Numbered from the stretch's first letter, positions 38,880 through 50,163 are shown. The stretch: DNA of 64,000 nucleotides from Lepus europaeus (GCF_033115175.1 NC_084844.1:36923885-36987884); one strand, 5' to 3'. The notes: generated from the letters alone by a model not told the origin. Program-made: numbers and translations.

Positions 38880-39872
38880 AAATCGGGAAGCAGTCAGGTG
38901 AACACCTGCCGGTGCACCCATCTTCCCGTCGTGGGAGGAGGACTGAGAGGCCTCAAGCCCTGGAGACCAAGGCGCGAGCCCGCCTCTCGGCCCCTGGATG
39001 CCGGCCTTCCGCTCTCAGCAGCCTCGGCGGCTGCCCGTGGACCCAAGTCCTCGCTAGGCTTCGACCCGCGGGGTCGGCCCCACGCCCTGGGGAACCGGGG
39101 TTGACTTCCGCACGCCTCCTACCAGCCCTACTTCGGATTTTGCGGTGGGTAGGCGGACCCGAGAGAGGGCGCAGACAGCCGCCCGGGAGCACCCTCGACG
39201 CGGCCGCGAGCATTTCGAAAGCCGAGCCCCGAGAGCCGCGGCCGAGTCTCGCGAGAGGAGGCGCGGCCCCGCCCGGCGTTCTCGACCCCTCCCTGCCCCG
39301 CCCTCCCCACGTCCCCCCCCTTCCCTCCCTCCCCCACTCCCCGTGGCGCGAGCGGCTGACTGAGCCTGGAGAGGAAACGGCGTTCGGAGCCGCGCTCCCG
39401 CCCAGGCCGGCCCTGACGCGGGCCTCGTCAGACGGTAACGGGGAGCAGAGGTGGGGGTCCGGGAGGCGACCACGGACACGGTGAAGGTCAGACCCGAGAG
39501 CCCTCCGAGAAGGGTGAGGAAGGGCTCTGAGCCTCCCTCCACCCGGGGCTCCGCAGCGCTGAGGCGGGGTCGACCCCTCCCAGGGGCGGGGTCGCGCTGG
39601 GCAACTGCAGCCCTGGGGACTGGCGGGGCGGGGCGCGCCGACAGCGGGGAGCGGGGGTCAGCCGGTGGGCTGCGGGCGCCCCGGCGGCGGGAGGCGGGCA
39701 GGTGGGGCCGGGGCCGGGGGCCGGGGGCCGGGGCGCCCGGGCCGGGCGGGGACGTCCCCGGGCCGGCGGCTCCCTTCCGCCTCTCCTTTGGACCCTGACT
39801 GGAGGCCGGCGGGCGGGGGGCGGGCCCGGCGCGGCCCGGCGCGGATTGGCTGCGCGCGTGTGGAATCGGGTG

Positions 39873-40085
39873 ATGGGAAACGCAGCCCGGCTCTCCCGTC
39901 CCCGCCTGCTCGGCGGCTTCCCCCCCGTGGCGAATGTGCTGCGCGGCGGCGGCGGCGGCGGCGGCGGGTGCTTACGCTCGCGGGGTTTGGCTGTTGCAGG
40001 CAGGAGCTGGGAGGAGGCGGCGGCGGCGGCAGCGGCAGGAGCAGCGGCGGCGGCGGCGGCAGCGGCGGCTGGGAGGCGGTGGTGA
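39873..40085 (+). CDS. Possible upstream ORF with polyglycine and polyalanine runs
   Basis: A 70-codon frame starts at ATG 39,873 with a favourable context (G at -3 and at +4) and stops 26 nt before the GGNBP2 start codon, in another frame. The CGG run is read as eight glycines and the later GCG/GCA stretches as two alanine blocks of seven and ten. It is only translated if the transcript starts upstream of it and is not spliced at TTGCAG (39,998). I do not know its status in other species. Confidence 0.4.
   Translation: MGNAARLSRPRLLGGFPPVANVLRGGGGGGGGCLRSRGLAVAGRSWEEAAAAAAAGAAAAAAAAAAGRRW
39942..39968 (+). repeat. (CGG)n trinucleotide run, about 8 units
   Basis: Uninterrupted CGG repeats in the probable 5' UTR of GGNBP2. 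A second, interrupted GGC/GCA array follows at 40,017-40,071. Such runs are often length-polymorphic. Confidence 0.9.
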
Positions 40086-40111
40086 CGGTGGCAACGGCAG
40101 CGTCGGGGACG

Positions 40112-40204
40112 ATGGCGCGACTGGTGGCAGTGTGCAGGGACGGGGAGGAGGAGTTCCCCTTCGAGAGGAGGCAGATTCCCCTCTACATAGACGACACCCT
40201 CACG
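40112..40204 (+). CDS. GGNBP2: GGNBP2 coding exon 1
   Basis: 93 bp, 31 codons, phase 0. The ATG at 40,112 sits in GGGACGATGG, a good Kozak context. The exon ends CTCACG|GTGAGC. It encodes MARLVAVCRDGEEEF then PFERRQIPLYIDDTLT, the known N-terminus. GGNBP2 (gametogenetin-binding protein 2, also ZNF403) binds gametogenetin and is linked to spermatogenesis, placental development and growth control. Its biochemical role is not settled. The gene continues over more than 21 kb here with five coding exons in matching phases and runs off the right edge. Confidence 0.97.
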
Positions 40205-40560
40205 GTGAGCGGGCCGGGCCGGGCCGGGCCTGCCGCTCCCCTGGCAGCTGTTTGCCCTCCTCCCCCTCCCCCAGGCCGAGCGCTGCGCACAGGAGAGAGT
40301 GTGTTGCAACTCCGAGGCGAGGCCTGCTCGCCGGCAGGCCCCACAGACTCGCCTTCGCGGCGGGTTGCTGGGTAACCCTGCCGGCCCCAGCCCAGGTCTC
40401 CAAATGCACCGTGAGCCCCGCTGTCCGGGTTTGCCTTCCTCTCCGAACCCGCCTGCGGTGCCCTTTCCCCCTGGGAGGCTCTGCTGTGGCCCGAGCACGC
40501 GCCTCGGACAGGGGTTGAAGGCTCTTGGGCGTTCAGGGCCTAAGCCTTCCAGAAACCACC

Positions 40561-41176
40561 TACCCTCGGGGAGGCTTAATTACCTGGAAATGTCGCAGCT
40601 GCACTGCTGCCCGTACATTTCCTATTTTAACGCTGTAGCTCTCACTACAGACTCGTAATTACGGAGGACAGGGTGACATGCTCTTGCACAGTAAAGATGC
40701 CACTGAACTGATTCGCTTTCCTTGTAAGTAGTCTCCGTGCCCTGCTGCCTGGTGCATTCAAACTCCTGAAACGGTTGTGTGGCCAGGCCATGACTCTTCA
40801 GAATGGGCCTTCCTGGCATTAGTTACCTTCTGGTTTGGAGGGAACTTTTTTTTTTTTTTAAGAGTTGGTGGTAGTACAGCATTACAGACTCTCTGCCCTG
40901 TGTTGCTGTACTGTTTCCTCTAAAAGGAAATGGCAGAAATTTGAATTGAATCTGAACAGGAAATGAGTGCTGTTGCTTGCCACTCTTACTGAGAAATGAA
41001 ATGATCCTTTCTGAATATTTTTGAAATCTACATTTTGATGATGCTGGAGCTCTGACATATACATCTGCCTATTTTGATACAGTGTAGCTAAGGGTTTCTC
41101 TTATCACAGTTGGCATTTTTACCATTCAAAGGTAGTTGATGAATTTTGTTGCTGAATTGTTTGCAAATATCTGCTG

Positions 41177-41212
<36 letters not shown>

Positions 41213-42879
41213 CAAATTTTATATAAAATGCAAGTCATTGTAGAGATAGCAGTCTGTGCCTTTCTGTTTGCCAGTCTCAGTGGAGACTTGATTGAGCTGC
41301 AGTACTTTTTGGACTAGAAGGACTAGAATGGCTATTGAATGCCTTCATTTGTTAGAACTTTTCAGGCGAAAGCATCTGCAGTTATCCTGGTGCATATTTT
41401 TTTCATGGAAAAAGGTAGATAGAGTCTGATTGTAAAGTAAGTAGAATTTATGTCTCTGCTTTAGAAATTACTTGTGTGCCTTGGTTATAGTTTCCATACT
41501 TTTTGCACTAGAAGTCTGATAGATTTGTATTTCAAAAACTAGCACTGTGATCAAATTGATGTATTTCTCACTTTCGAGACTCTGTAGAGGAAGTCATTCC
41601 TTGGCTTTTTTTCTTTCTTCCCCCTCCAACCTAAACACTTTTCTAAAACACATAGATTGAAATAGGCCTTTTATGTTTACTATCCCAGAATGGTTTTAAA
41701 GTTTTTATTGAAAAATCTGATTTGAGTATAAGATTACTCTTGAGTGTGTAATATCAGTACATTATTTGGAGCACTTAAAAATGTTAAGAGACTCTTACTG
41801 AGTCCCCTCGTACACATAATCATCTTCGATGTGACTGCCACACATTAATACATCTGTCGTACAACTTTAATTTGGCCAACTTTCGGGTGTTTTTTTACCC
41901 TGTTCTCACCACAATGATGTGACGTTCCAAAATTTCCCACAAAGATGGAACCTTGCACTGTGGTTTAATGTGGAATTTATTTTGCACTGTGTCTCGTGGT
42001 TGAATTTTGCATTTATTGTATTGTGGACTTGGAACCTAGGCAAATAAAATCTCAGTTGATTTAATTATATCAGAATAACAGTTTTTCACTTGAGAAAATG
42101 CAGTTTTTCTTTGTTTTGGAGTGGGTTTTAATCTTTAGTGAAGGAGTGAGACATTTTACTTGTCTCGGACCTTCTGCACAGTCATTGGATGTTAGGAGAA
42201 TTCTTGTCATAGATTGACCATGTTTCAAGACCATTCTACCAAATACCACTTAGAGAGAGAATAGACAAAACACCTGTTGGGGGGAGGGGAGGCGGGGCAG
42301 GATAAGGCAGGTTGGTGGCAGACCTCTGTGTTTTGCACTGATCTGTTGGTAGTTTGATGGCAGTGTATGCCTATATACAGTTGGATTGAGCTTTGTTCCT
42401 AGGGTCCTGTAGGTAGTTCACTGAGAAGATATTGTGTGATGTTTGTATTAAGTACATAGTTTTAGAAGCTTGTTTGCAGCTAGCTGTTACAGTCTATTTA
42501 CAATGTTTACAGTTTACAGTCAGTTACAAGTTACAGATGGGTTGTGGGGAAAACTCTAGTTGTAGTTAACCTGGCAATTGTAAATTGGATTTGTAAAATG
42601 AAAATTAAGAAGTATGTATAAGAAGCAGCAGCCTCTTTTATGTAATATGTTGTATCCACATTTAAAGATTGCTGTGGCACTCGGTTTGAGACTTGAATGC
42701 AGTGGTGATGTAGGTGTATTTGAAAAATCCCAAATGAGTACACAGGTGGACTATGTAGGAAGGTGTTAGGCTGTGTGACCAAAATGCTATTCAGTGTTGT
42801 TAGAAGTATAAAATAGCAGATTTAATACAGATTTTATTTTAGAGACATATTTAAAGAGGTAGAATTTAAAAAAAAAAAT
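40561..42879. other. GGNBP2: GGNBP2 intron 1, SINE-free part
   Basis: 2.3 kb of unique-looking AT-rich intron, with a run of about 33 T at 41,180-41,212. No exon or RNA gene was recognised. Confidence 0.6.
41180..41212. repeat. Poly(T) run
   Basis: About 33 uninterrupted T in GGNBP2 intron 1 with no SINE body attached on either side. Confidence 0.9.
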
Positions 42880-43165
42880 TTTTTTTTTTTTTTTTTCATT
42901 TTCTTTGAAGGCAGAAAGAGACACAGAGATCTTCCCCACTGGCTTACTCCCTAAATGCCTACAACAGTTAGGTTCTGCACTAGGCTAAATCTAGTAGCCA
43001 GGAACTTAGTTCAGGTCTCCCTGTAGTTGCCAGGGACCTAAGTATTTGAACCATCATTCTTCTATCTTCTCAGGGTGCACATTAGCAAGAAGCAGGATTG
43101 GAAGCAGAACTGGAACTTGAATCCAGGCACTCTGATATAGGGTGCAGGTGTCCCCAAGCAGCATT
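42880..43165 (-). repeat. CSINE (old copy), interrupted at its head
   Basis: Diverged reverse copy. Its head sequence CCCCAAGCAGCATTT is split by the next element and resumes at about 43,480 as CCCAAGCATCATTTTAATT. Confidence 0.78.
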
Positions 43166-43480
43166 TATATTTATTCATTTTTATTTATTTTTTTATTTGA
43201 CAGGCAGAGATAGAGAAAGGTCTTCCTTCCGTTGGTTTACTCCCCAAATGGCCGCTACAGCTGGCGCTGTGCCGATCCGAAGCCAGGAGCCAGGTGCTTC
43301 CTCCTGGTCTCCCACGCGGGTGCAGGCGCCCAAGCACTTGGGCCGTTCCCCACTGCCTTCCCGGGCCACAGCAGAGAGCTGGAGTAGAAGAGGAGCAGCC
43401 GGGATTAGAACCCGGAGCCCACATGGGATGCCGGCGCCGCAGGCGGAGGATTAACCGAGTGAGCCACGGCACCGGCCCCA
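43166..43480 (-). repeat. CSINE2-like nested in an older CSINE
   Basis: The direct repeat CCCAAGCAGCATTT / CCCAAGCATCATTT (one mismatch) flanks it. The right end is GAGCCACGGCACCGGCCCC. Confidence 0.9.
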
Positions 43481-43596
43481 TCCCAAGCATCATTTTAATT
43501 GTGGCACCAAGCACCTTCCCCAAGAGTTACAGTTTTTAAGCAAGTAGTCTTCTTTTTTGTTTTTTAAATGTTTCAGTTATTTTTAAATCTACTTAT

Positions 43597-43895
43597 AATA
43601 AAAGATTTATTTATTTGCAAGCCAGAGTTACAGAGAACACGATCTTCTATCCAGTTGTTCATTCCCCAGATGGCTGCATTGGCCTAGGATGGACCTGGTG
43701 GAAGCCAGGAAGCTAGAACTCCATCTGGGTCTCCCATAAGGGTGGCAGGGGCCTAAGCACTTGGGCCAACTTCTGTTGCTTTCCCTAGAACATTAGCAGG
43801 GAGCTGGATTGGAAGTGTAACAGCTGAGACTTGAAGTAGCACTTACATTATACTGGCATTGCAGATAATGTCTTAATGTCCTGCGCCACAGCACC
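43597..43895 (-). repeat. CSINE (old copy)
   Basis: Reverse copy from AAAGATTTATTTATTTGC to GCGCCACAGCACC. Confidence 0.82.
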
Positions 43896-44340
43896 AGATT
43901 TATTTATTTATTTGGAAGGGCAGAGTGACAGAAAGTGCTCAGATATGAAATGCCGGCATTAAGAAGTAGAAGTTTGGCCGGCGCCGTGGCTCAACAGGCT
44001 AACCCTCTGCCTAGCGGCACCCGGTTCTAGTCCCGGTCGGGGCGCCGGATTCTGTCCCGGTTGCCCCTCTTCCAGGCCAGCTCTCTGCTATGGCCCAGGA
44101 GTGCAGTGGAGGATGGCCCAGGTGCTTGGGCCCTGCATCCAATGGGAGACCAGGAGAAGCACCTGTATCCTGGCTTCGGATTAGCCTGGTGCGCCGGCCA
44201 CAGTGCGCCAGCCACGGCAGCCATTGGAGGGTGAACCAATGGCAAAGGAAGACCTTTCTGTCTCTCTCTCACTGTCCACTCTACCTGTCAAAAAAAAAAA
44301 AGAAGTAGAAGCTTAACCCACTGTACGGCAGTGCTGTCCC
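43896..44340 (-). repeat. CSINE remnant split by a young SINE
   Basis: AGATTTATTTATTTATTTGG begins a reverse copy that is mostly deleted. After the insert it ends in AACCCACTGTACGGCAGTGC. Confidence 0.78.
43976..44299 (+). repeat. CSINE2-like nested, 15-bp target duplication
   Basis: AAGAAGTAGAAGTTT (43,961-43,975) is matched by AAGAAGTAGAAGCTT (44,300-44,314). It stands in opposite orientation to its host SINE. Confidence 0.93.
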
Positions 44341-44365
44341 CCGCCCCCCCCCCCCCACGCCTTTA

Positions 44366-44923
44366 AAAAGATTTTATTTATTTATTTTAAAGACAGAGTA
44401 ACAGGGAGAGTGAGCTTCTGGCTTCTGGTTCTCTTTTTTTAAAGATTGATTTATTTATTTGAAAGTCTGAGTTACAGACTTTCAGAGAAGGAGAGGTAGA
44501 AAGAGAGAAAGGTCTTCATCCGCTGGTTCACTCCCCAAATGGCCACAACGTCTGGAGCTGTGCCATTCAGGAGCTGCTTCTGGATCTCCCACACAGGTAC
44601 AGGGCCTAAGGGAGCCATCTTCTACTGCTTTTCCAGGCCATAGAAGAGAGCTGGATGAGAAGTAGACCAGCCAGGACTCGAACCGGTGCCTATATGGGAT
44701 GCCAGCACTGCAGGTGGTGGCTTTACCCACTACACCACAGTGCCGGTTCTTTCTGGTTCATTCTTGAGTGGTGACAACAGCTAGGGCTGTTCCAAGCTGA
44801 AGCCAGGAGCCCAGAACGCCATCCTAGTCTCCCACATTAGGTGGCAGGGGCCCAAGCGTTTGGGCCGTCTTCCACTGCTTTCCCAGTCACACTAGGGAAC
44901 TGGACAGGAAGTAGAACAGCTAC
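44366..44923 (-). repeat. CSINE split by another CSINE
   Basis: Tail part 44,366-44,435 and body 44,751-44,923 (TCATTCTTGAGTGGTGAC to GAACAGCTAC) belong to one reverse copy. The head is missing. Confidence 0.8.
44437..44750 (-). repeat. CSINE nested in a CSINE, ~9-bp target duplication
   Basis: TTCTGGTTC occurs on both sides. Complete reverse copy ending CACCACAGTGCCGG. Confidence 0.88.
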
Positions 44924-44984
44924 TTAAAGAATCAAAATATATACTTTTTATACTCTTGAAAAGCGATTTCACAAGAAATTGTCT

Positions 44985-45565
44985 GGTGCTTTCCCTGTAG
45001 TGCAGCATGTTAAGCTGTGGCTCTGGATGCCTACTTCTCATGTCAGAGTGCCTGTTTTTTTCTTTTTATTTGAAAGAGTTAGAGAAGAGGGGGTCGGGTC
45101 ATCCATCCACTGGTTCACTCCCCCCAGAACTGGGCTAGGCCAAAGCCAGGAGCTTCTTTCACGTCTCCCACGCGGGTACAGAAGCCCAAGGACTTGGGCC
45201 ATCTTCCACTGCTTTCCCAGGCCATAGTGGAGAGCTGGATCGGAAGTGGAACAGCCGGGACTCGAACAGGTGCCCATATGGGATGCCGGCACTGCAGGTG
45301 GCGGCTTTACCCGCTATGCCACAGCGCCGGCCCCAAAGTGCCTGATTTTGAGTTCTGGCTCCCTATAGCCAGATCTGATCCAGCTTCCTGCTAAAGTACC
45401 TGGGAGGCAGCAAGTGATGATCGGAGTATTTGGATCCCTGCCACCCAGCCTCAGCTCAGCTGTTCCAGACATTTGGAGAGTGAACCAGTAGGTGGAAGAT
45501 ATGTCCCTCCTCCTCTCCCTCTCTCTTCTGGCACTCTCCCCTTCAAGTAAATAAATCAGTCTTTT
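44985..45565 (+). repeat. Old CSINE split by a reverse CSINE
   Basis: The head part to about 45,054 and the part from 45,340 (ATTTTGAGTTCTGGCTCCC) to TCAAGTAAATAAATCAGTC form one diverged plus-strand copy. Confidence 0.75.
45055..45333 (-). repeat. CSINE nested, ~8-bp target duplication
   Basis: AGTGCCTG lies on both sides. The copy is well preserved but shortened in its middle, and ends GCCACAGCGCCGGCCCC. Confidence 0.88.
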
Positions 45566-45582
45566 AAAAAAACCAATTTGCG

Positions 45583-45890
45583 GGCTGGCACTGTGGCACA
45601 GCGGGTTAATGCCTGGCCTGAAGCGCCAGCATCCCATATGGGTGCCGGTTCTAGTCCCGGCTGCTCCTCTTCCAGTCCAGCTCTCTGCTGTGGCCAGGGA
45701 GGGCAGTGGAGGATGGCCCAAGTGCTTGGGCCCCTGTACCCCATGGGAGACCAGGAGGAAGCACCTGGCTCCTGGCTTCAGATCAGCGCAGTGTGCTGGC
45801 CGTAGCGGCCATTTGGGGGGTGAACCAACGGAAGGAAGACCTTTCTCTCTGTCTCACTGTCTAGTTCTACCTGTCAAATAAGTTAAAAAA
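45583..45890 (+). repeat. CSINE2-like
   Basis: Head CGGGCTGGCACTGTGGC, with a mixed tail ACCTGTCAAATAAGTT. Confidence 0.86.
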
Positions 45891-45903
45891 ATATATATAT
45901 ATA

Positions 45904-46195
45904 GGGGCTGGTGCTGTGGCACAGTGGATTAAAGCCCTAGTTCGAGTCCTGGCTGTTCCACTTCCTATCTGGCTCCCTACTAATGCACCTGGGAAAGCAG
46001 TGGAGAATGGCCCAAGTTCTTGAGCCCCTGCACCCACGTGAGAGACACGGAAGAAGCTCCTGCCTTTGAATTGGCCCATTTCTGGCCGTTGCGGCCATTT
46101 GGGGAGTGAACCAGCAGATGGAAGGCCTTTTTTTCTGTCTCTGCCTCTCTCTGTAACTCTGTTTTTCAAATAAATAAAATAAACCTTTAAAAAGA
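45904..46195 (+). repeat. CSINE
   Basis: Follows a short (AT)n run. The head is missing the stretch between AAAGCCCTAG and TTCGAGTCCTGG. Confidence 0.85.
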
Positions 46196-46898
46196 AAATA
46201 AGAATAAATAATCTATAAATCTTTACATAAGAATTTGTTCTCAAATTTGGATATAGAGTTTTTGACTGAAAGGGTAAGAACCTTTTATAAAGTTGAAATG
46301 TGCTTCCATATTGCTATAATATTACTGGGTTAAAGTTTACCCTTGTAATTCATACTACTATGAATGAACTACAAACTGGTAACTTTTTTTTAAAAAAGAG
46401 ACTTTATAAAACATAATGAACGGTAACCTGTCCACTTGGGGATTTGTGGTTGCATTTGTTAAAAGCTTAGCATGTAATGTTTTCTTTCAGCTCTTTATTT
46501 AACCCTTAATTTTACCAGGAGTCATAGATGTTACAAATAACTGCAGATGAAATACAAGAGTAAAACCAAAATGACAGTGATTTTTATAAATACAAACTTA
46601 ATATCATTGGTTAGAGTTTGTGAGAATGGGCTAAAAACGGATTTTTTTTTGTAGTTGGGAAAAACCAGGACAGATACTTAAGAGGGCATGTGGGTAACAA
46701 ATTCAATAAACTTTATGAAGCAGTAATTGCAGCCCAGTGACTCGATCTATTTTTGGTTGGCTGTGGACAGGTAACTTCATCATAAAGCTGTACATGAATG
46801 ATTCTTTGTGATACCTCACCTGAAATACCTTACAAGACTGTCTTCATTTAGGTAACCTGGAGTCTGATGACTTAGTCAAGGAAGTAGTTTTAAAGAAT
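46196..46898. other. GGNBP2 intron 1, no gene seen
   Basis: Unique-looking AT-rich intron sequence. Confidence 0.55.
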
Positions 46899-46909
46899 GA
46901 GGGATTTAA

Positions 46910-47249
46910 GGCCGGCGCCGCGGCTCAACAGGCTAATCCTTTGCCTGTGGCCACCGGCACACCGGGTTCTAGTCCCGGTTGGGGCTCCAGATTCTGTCCC
47001 GGTTGTCCCTCTTCCAGGCCAGCTCTCTGCTGTGGCCAGGGAGTACAGTGGAGGATGGCCCAAGTGCTTAGGCCCTGCACCCCATGGGAGACCAGGAGAA
47101 GCACCTGGCTCCTGGCTTCGGATCAGCGCGGTATGCCTGCCGCAGTAGCCATTGGAGGGTGAACCAATGGCAAAGGAAGACCTTTCTCTCTGTCTCTCTC
47201 TCTCACTATCCACTCTGCCTGTCAAAAAAAAAAAAAAAAAAAAAAAAAA
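46910..47249 (+). repeat. CSINE2-like with 10-bp target duplication
   Basis: GAGGGATTTA flanks it at 46,899-46,908 and 47,250-47,259. It carries about 27 uninterrupted A and landed in the tail of the reverse SINE to its right. Confidence 0.93.
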
Positions 47250-47259
47250 GAGGGATTTA

Positions 47260-47551
47260 TTTGGAAGTCAGAGTTACACAGAGGAGAGGCAGAGAGAGAG
47301 GTCTTCCACCCGCTGGTTCACTCCCCAATTGGCTGCAACGGCTAGAGCTGCACTAATCTGAAGCCAGGAGCTTCTTCTGCATCTCCCACATGGGTGCAGG
47401 GGCCCAAGGACTTGGGCCATCCTCTGCTGCTTTCCCAGGCCATAGCAGAGAGTGGGATAGGAAGTGGAGCAGCCGGGTCTCAAAGCAGTGCCCATATGGA
47501 ATGCTGGCGCTTCAGGCCAGGGCATTAACCTGCTGTGCCACAGCCCAGCCC
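47260..47551 (-). repeat. CSINE
   Basis: Reverse copy from TTTGGAAGTCAGAGTTAC to GTGCCACAGCCCAGCCCC. Confidence 0.85.
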
Positions 47552-47788
47552 CTGAATTAACGTTTCTTAAAACATTAAAAACACAGTGATTCACCAGAAA
47601 ACAGTAAGGCAAAAACCCCTCCCCTTAGTGTTTGAAAGGTGGGGAAAGAGTAACTAGTGTGAATGCAGTCTCTAGCTAGGTACTGTAGAGTTAAGTACAA
47701 GAGCAAATGTTATATTATCAACCTAGTGAAGCCCAGCAAAGACAGTAATAGATTGAATCATTTATCTATACTACTTAAGTAAAGGAAT

Positions 47789-47880
47789 TTTTTTTTTTTT
47801 TTAAAGATTTATTTGGTTAAAGCCCCTGCCTACAGCGTCAGAATCCCATACGGGTGCTGGTTTGAGTTCTGGCTGCTCTA

Positions 47881-47918
<38 letters not shown>

Positions 47919-48530
47919 TTTTATTTATTTGAAAGAGTTACAGAAAGAGGTAGAGACAGAGAGGTCTTCCATCCGCTGGTTCACTCCCCAGATGGCCACA
48001 ATGGCCAAAGCTGCACGGATCTGGAGCCAGGAGCGTCTTCTGGGTCACCCATGTGGGTGCAGGAGCCCAAGGACCTGGGCCATCTCCTACTGCTTTCCCA
48101 GAGCTGCACCGATCCAGAGCCAGGAGCTTCTTCTGGGTCTCCCACAAAGGTGCAGGGGCCCAAGGACCTGGGCCATCTTCTGCTCTCGCAGGCTATAGCA
48201 GAGAGCTGGATCAGAAGTGGAGCAGCCAGGACTTGAACCGGTACCCATATGAAATGCCGGTGCTTCAGGCCAGGGCTTTAACCCACTGCGCCATAGCGCC
48301 AGCCCCTGACTGCCCTGCTTCTGTTCCAGCTCCCTGCTAATGCTCCTGGGAAAACAGTAGAGAGGAAGGCCCAAGTCCTTGGGCCTTTGCACCCACGTGA
48401 GAGACCTGGAGGAAGCTCCTGGCTTTGGATCAGCCCAGCTCCAGTTGTTGCAGACATTTGGGGAGTGAAGCAGGAGATGGAAAACCTCTAACTCTCTGTC
48501 TCTACCTCTTTGTAACTCTTTCAAATAGAA
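47789..48530 (+). repeat. CSINE split by a reverse CSINE
   Basis: A reverse tail fragment (TTTTTTAAAGATTTATTT) is joined directly to plus-strand GGTTAAAGCCCCTGCC. The plus-strand body resumes at 48,306 (TGACTGCCCTGCTTC) and runs to TTTCAAATAG. The junction suggests a rearrangement. Confidence 0.75.
47882..48305 (-). repeat. CSINE with internal 93-bp duplication
   Basis: Reverse copy of about 420 bp instead of 330. The segment starting AGCTGCAC is present twice, at 48,009-48,101 and 48,102-48,191, the second copy a little shorter and diverged. Confidence 0.88.
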
Positions 48531-48815
48531 AAAAAGGGAGAAGAGAGAGACAGAACTTCTATCTTCTGGTTCACTTCTTGAATGGCCACAATAGCTGGAA
48601 CTGTTCCAAGCTGAAGCCAGGAGCCCAGAACTCCATCCTAGTCTCTCACGTTGGGTGGCAGGGGCCCAAGCATTTGGGCCACCTTCCACTGCTTTCCTAG
48701 GCACATTAGCAGGGAGCTAAATCAGAAGTGGAGCAGCCAGGATTCAAACTGGCCTTCACGTGGGATGTTGGCACTGCAGGCAGTGGCTTAATCTGCTACA
48801 CTACAACACCGGCCC
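48531..48815 (-). repeat. CSINE
   Basis: Reverse copy abutting the preceding tail. Right end CTACAACACCGGCCC. Confidence 0.82.
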
Positions 48816-48865
48816 AAAGGAAATAATTTTAAATGAGTGTTTGTAAATTTTAACATTGTTGATTT

Positions 48866-49005
48866 AAAGAAATTTTAAAGCCGGAGTTGCAGAGACAGAC
48901 ACACCTTTGCCTCTTTCCCAGGGGCATTAGCAAGAAGCTGGATTGGAAGTACAGTAGCCTACTGGCATTGCAGGCAGCAACTTAACCCACTTAACTGACT
49001 TAACC
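48866..49005 (-). repeat. CSINE, internally deleted
   Basis: About 140 bp. The tail side jumps from CAGAGACAGACAC to CTTTGCCTCTTTCCCAGG. Confidence 0.7.
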
Positions 49006-49529
49006 CTATTTATTTGTTAATGAAGCCTCAGTGTATTGTTAGAACAAGCATATTTCAAGTTTCTCATTTCTAATGTGGAGGGAAGGAATGGTGACCTCAC
49101 TTAAGGGAGTAGTGGTGTTGGTTTTAGATGAAAGGATCTAAGACCATATTCAACCAAGTGGGATTTCTTTTGTTTTTGCCTCAAATTGGTCTCTTTATCC
49201 TGATTTCACTCTTTGGGTATGTAGGAGTTTGTGGCTCTTATCTGGAAATATTTGTTCTAGCACAGTGTCTTCGCTATCTTTAAAATTGTTTTAGTTAAGA
49301 AGATACATGTATTGTGCTTTATTTCATTGTTCTAAAGGCATATATTTTAACATTTCTGAAATTCGGTTGCTCTGATAGCATTTTTCTGTTAAAATGACTC
49401 TTTACTTGATGATATATGATACTTAAAATCTGATGTCACAGTTAAGTGAATATGCTCATTTCCAATTCCCATTATCTGACATCTTGAAACATCCTCAAGT
49501 TTCAAATCCCTCTTTGATAGTGATTTTTA
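49006..49529. other. GGNBP2 intron 1, no gene seen
   Basis: Unique-looking AT-rich intron sequence. Confidence 0.55.
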
Positions 49530-49861
49530 AAAAAATATTTGTTGAAAAAAAAAAAAGAAAAAAATATTTGTTGATTTGAAAGGCAGAGTTAGAGTACGTT
49601 CCAGAGAGATGTCTTCCATTCCCTGGTTCACTCAGCAAATGGCTGAAACAGCCAGGGCTGGGCCAGGCCAAAGCCAGGAGCTTCTTTGGGGTCTCCCATG
49701 TGGGTGGTAGGGATCCAGGCACTTGGGCCATCTTCTGCTGCTTTCTCAGTCACATAAGCAGGGAGCAGAAGTGGAGCAGCCAGGACTCAAACCAAATGCT
49801 CATAGGGAATTGCCAGCATTGTAGGCAGCAGCTTAATCCACTGTTTCAAACACTGGCCCAA
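49530..49861 (-). repeat. CSINE
   Basis: Reverse copy. Its tail side carries a small duplication of AAAATATTTGTTGA around an A-run at 49,544-49,562. Confidence 0.82.
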
Positions 49862-49864
49862 TAC

Positions 49865-50163
49865 ATTTTTTTAAAAATATTTATTTGCTTATAAATTGGA
49901 TAGAGCAACAGAAAGATCACTTGCTTGTTCACTCACCAAATGGCTGCAACAGCCAGGTCTGGGCCAGGCCAAAGCCAGGAGCCAGGAACTCCATCTAGGT
50001 CTCCCATATGGGTGACAGAGCCCAAATACTTGTGCCTTCATTGACTGCCTTCCCAGGCACATTAGCAGGAAGCTGAATTAGAAGTGAAACAGCCAAGACT
50101 CCAGCTGGTATTCCATATGGAATGCCCTGATGCAAGCATCTGCTTACGACTGTGCCAACCCCT
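49865..50163 (-). repeat. CSINE (old copy)
   Basis: Reverse copy from TTTTTTTAAAAATATTTATT to GACTGTGCCAACCCC. Confidence 0.8.

Larger units (their letters stand above)
38880..40560. promoter_or_regulatory. GGNBP2: CpG island and promoter of GGNBP2
   Basis: Very GC-rich and CpG-dense, SINE-free, ending soon after exon 1. It contains GC-box-like GGGGCGGGG (for example at about 39,583 and 39,622) and no TATA box. The start site probably lies in the second half. The first half might serve a divergent transcript, but I see no gene on the other strand. Confidence 0.85.

Noticed and set aside
38717-39484. A 255-codon open frame in the GGNBP2 CpG island
   Set aside because: High GC removes stop codons. 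Overlapping frames are open on both strands and the peptide is of low complexity with no known domain.
47789-47881. tRNA gene in a SINE head
   Set aside because: The tRNA-like heads of CSINEs keep A- and B-box-like stretches but not a full cloverleaf. No true tRNA gene was recognised in the window.
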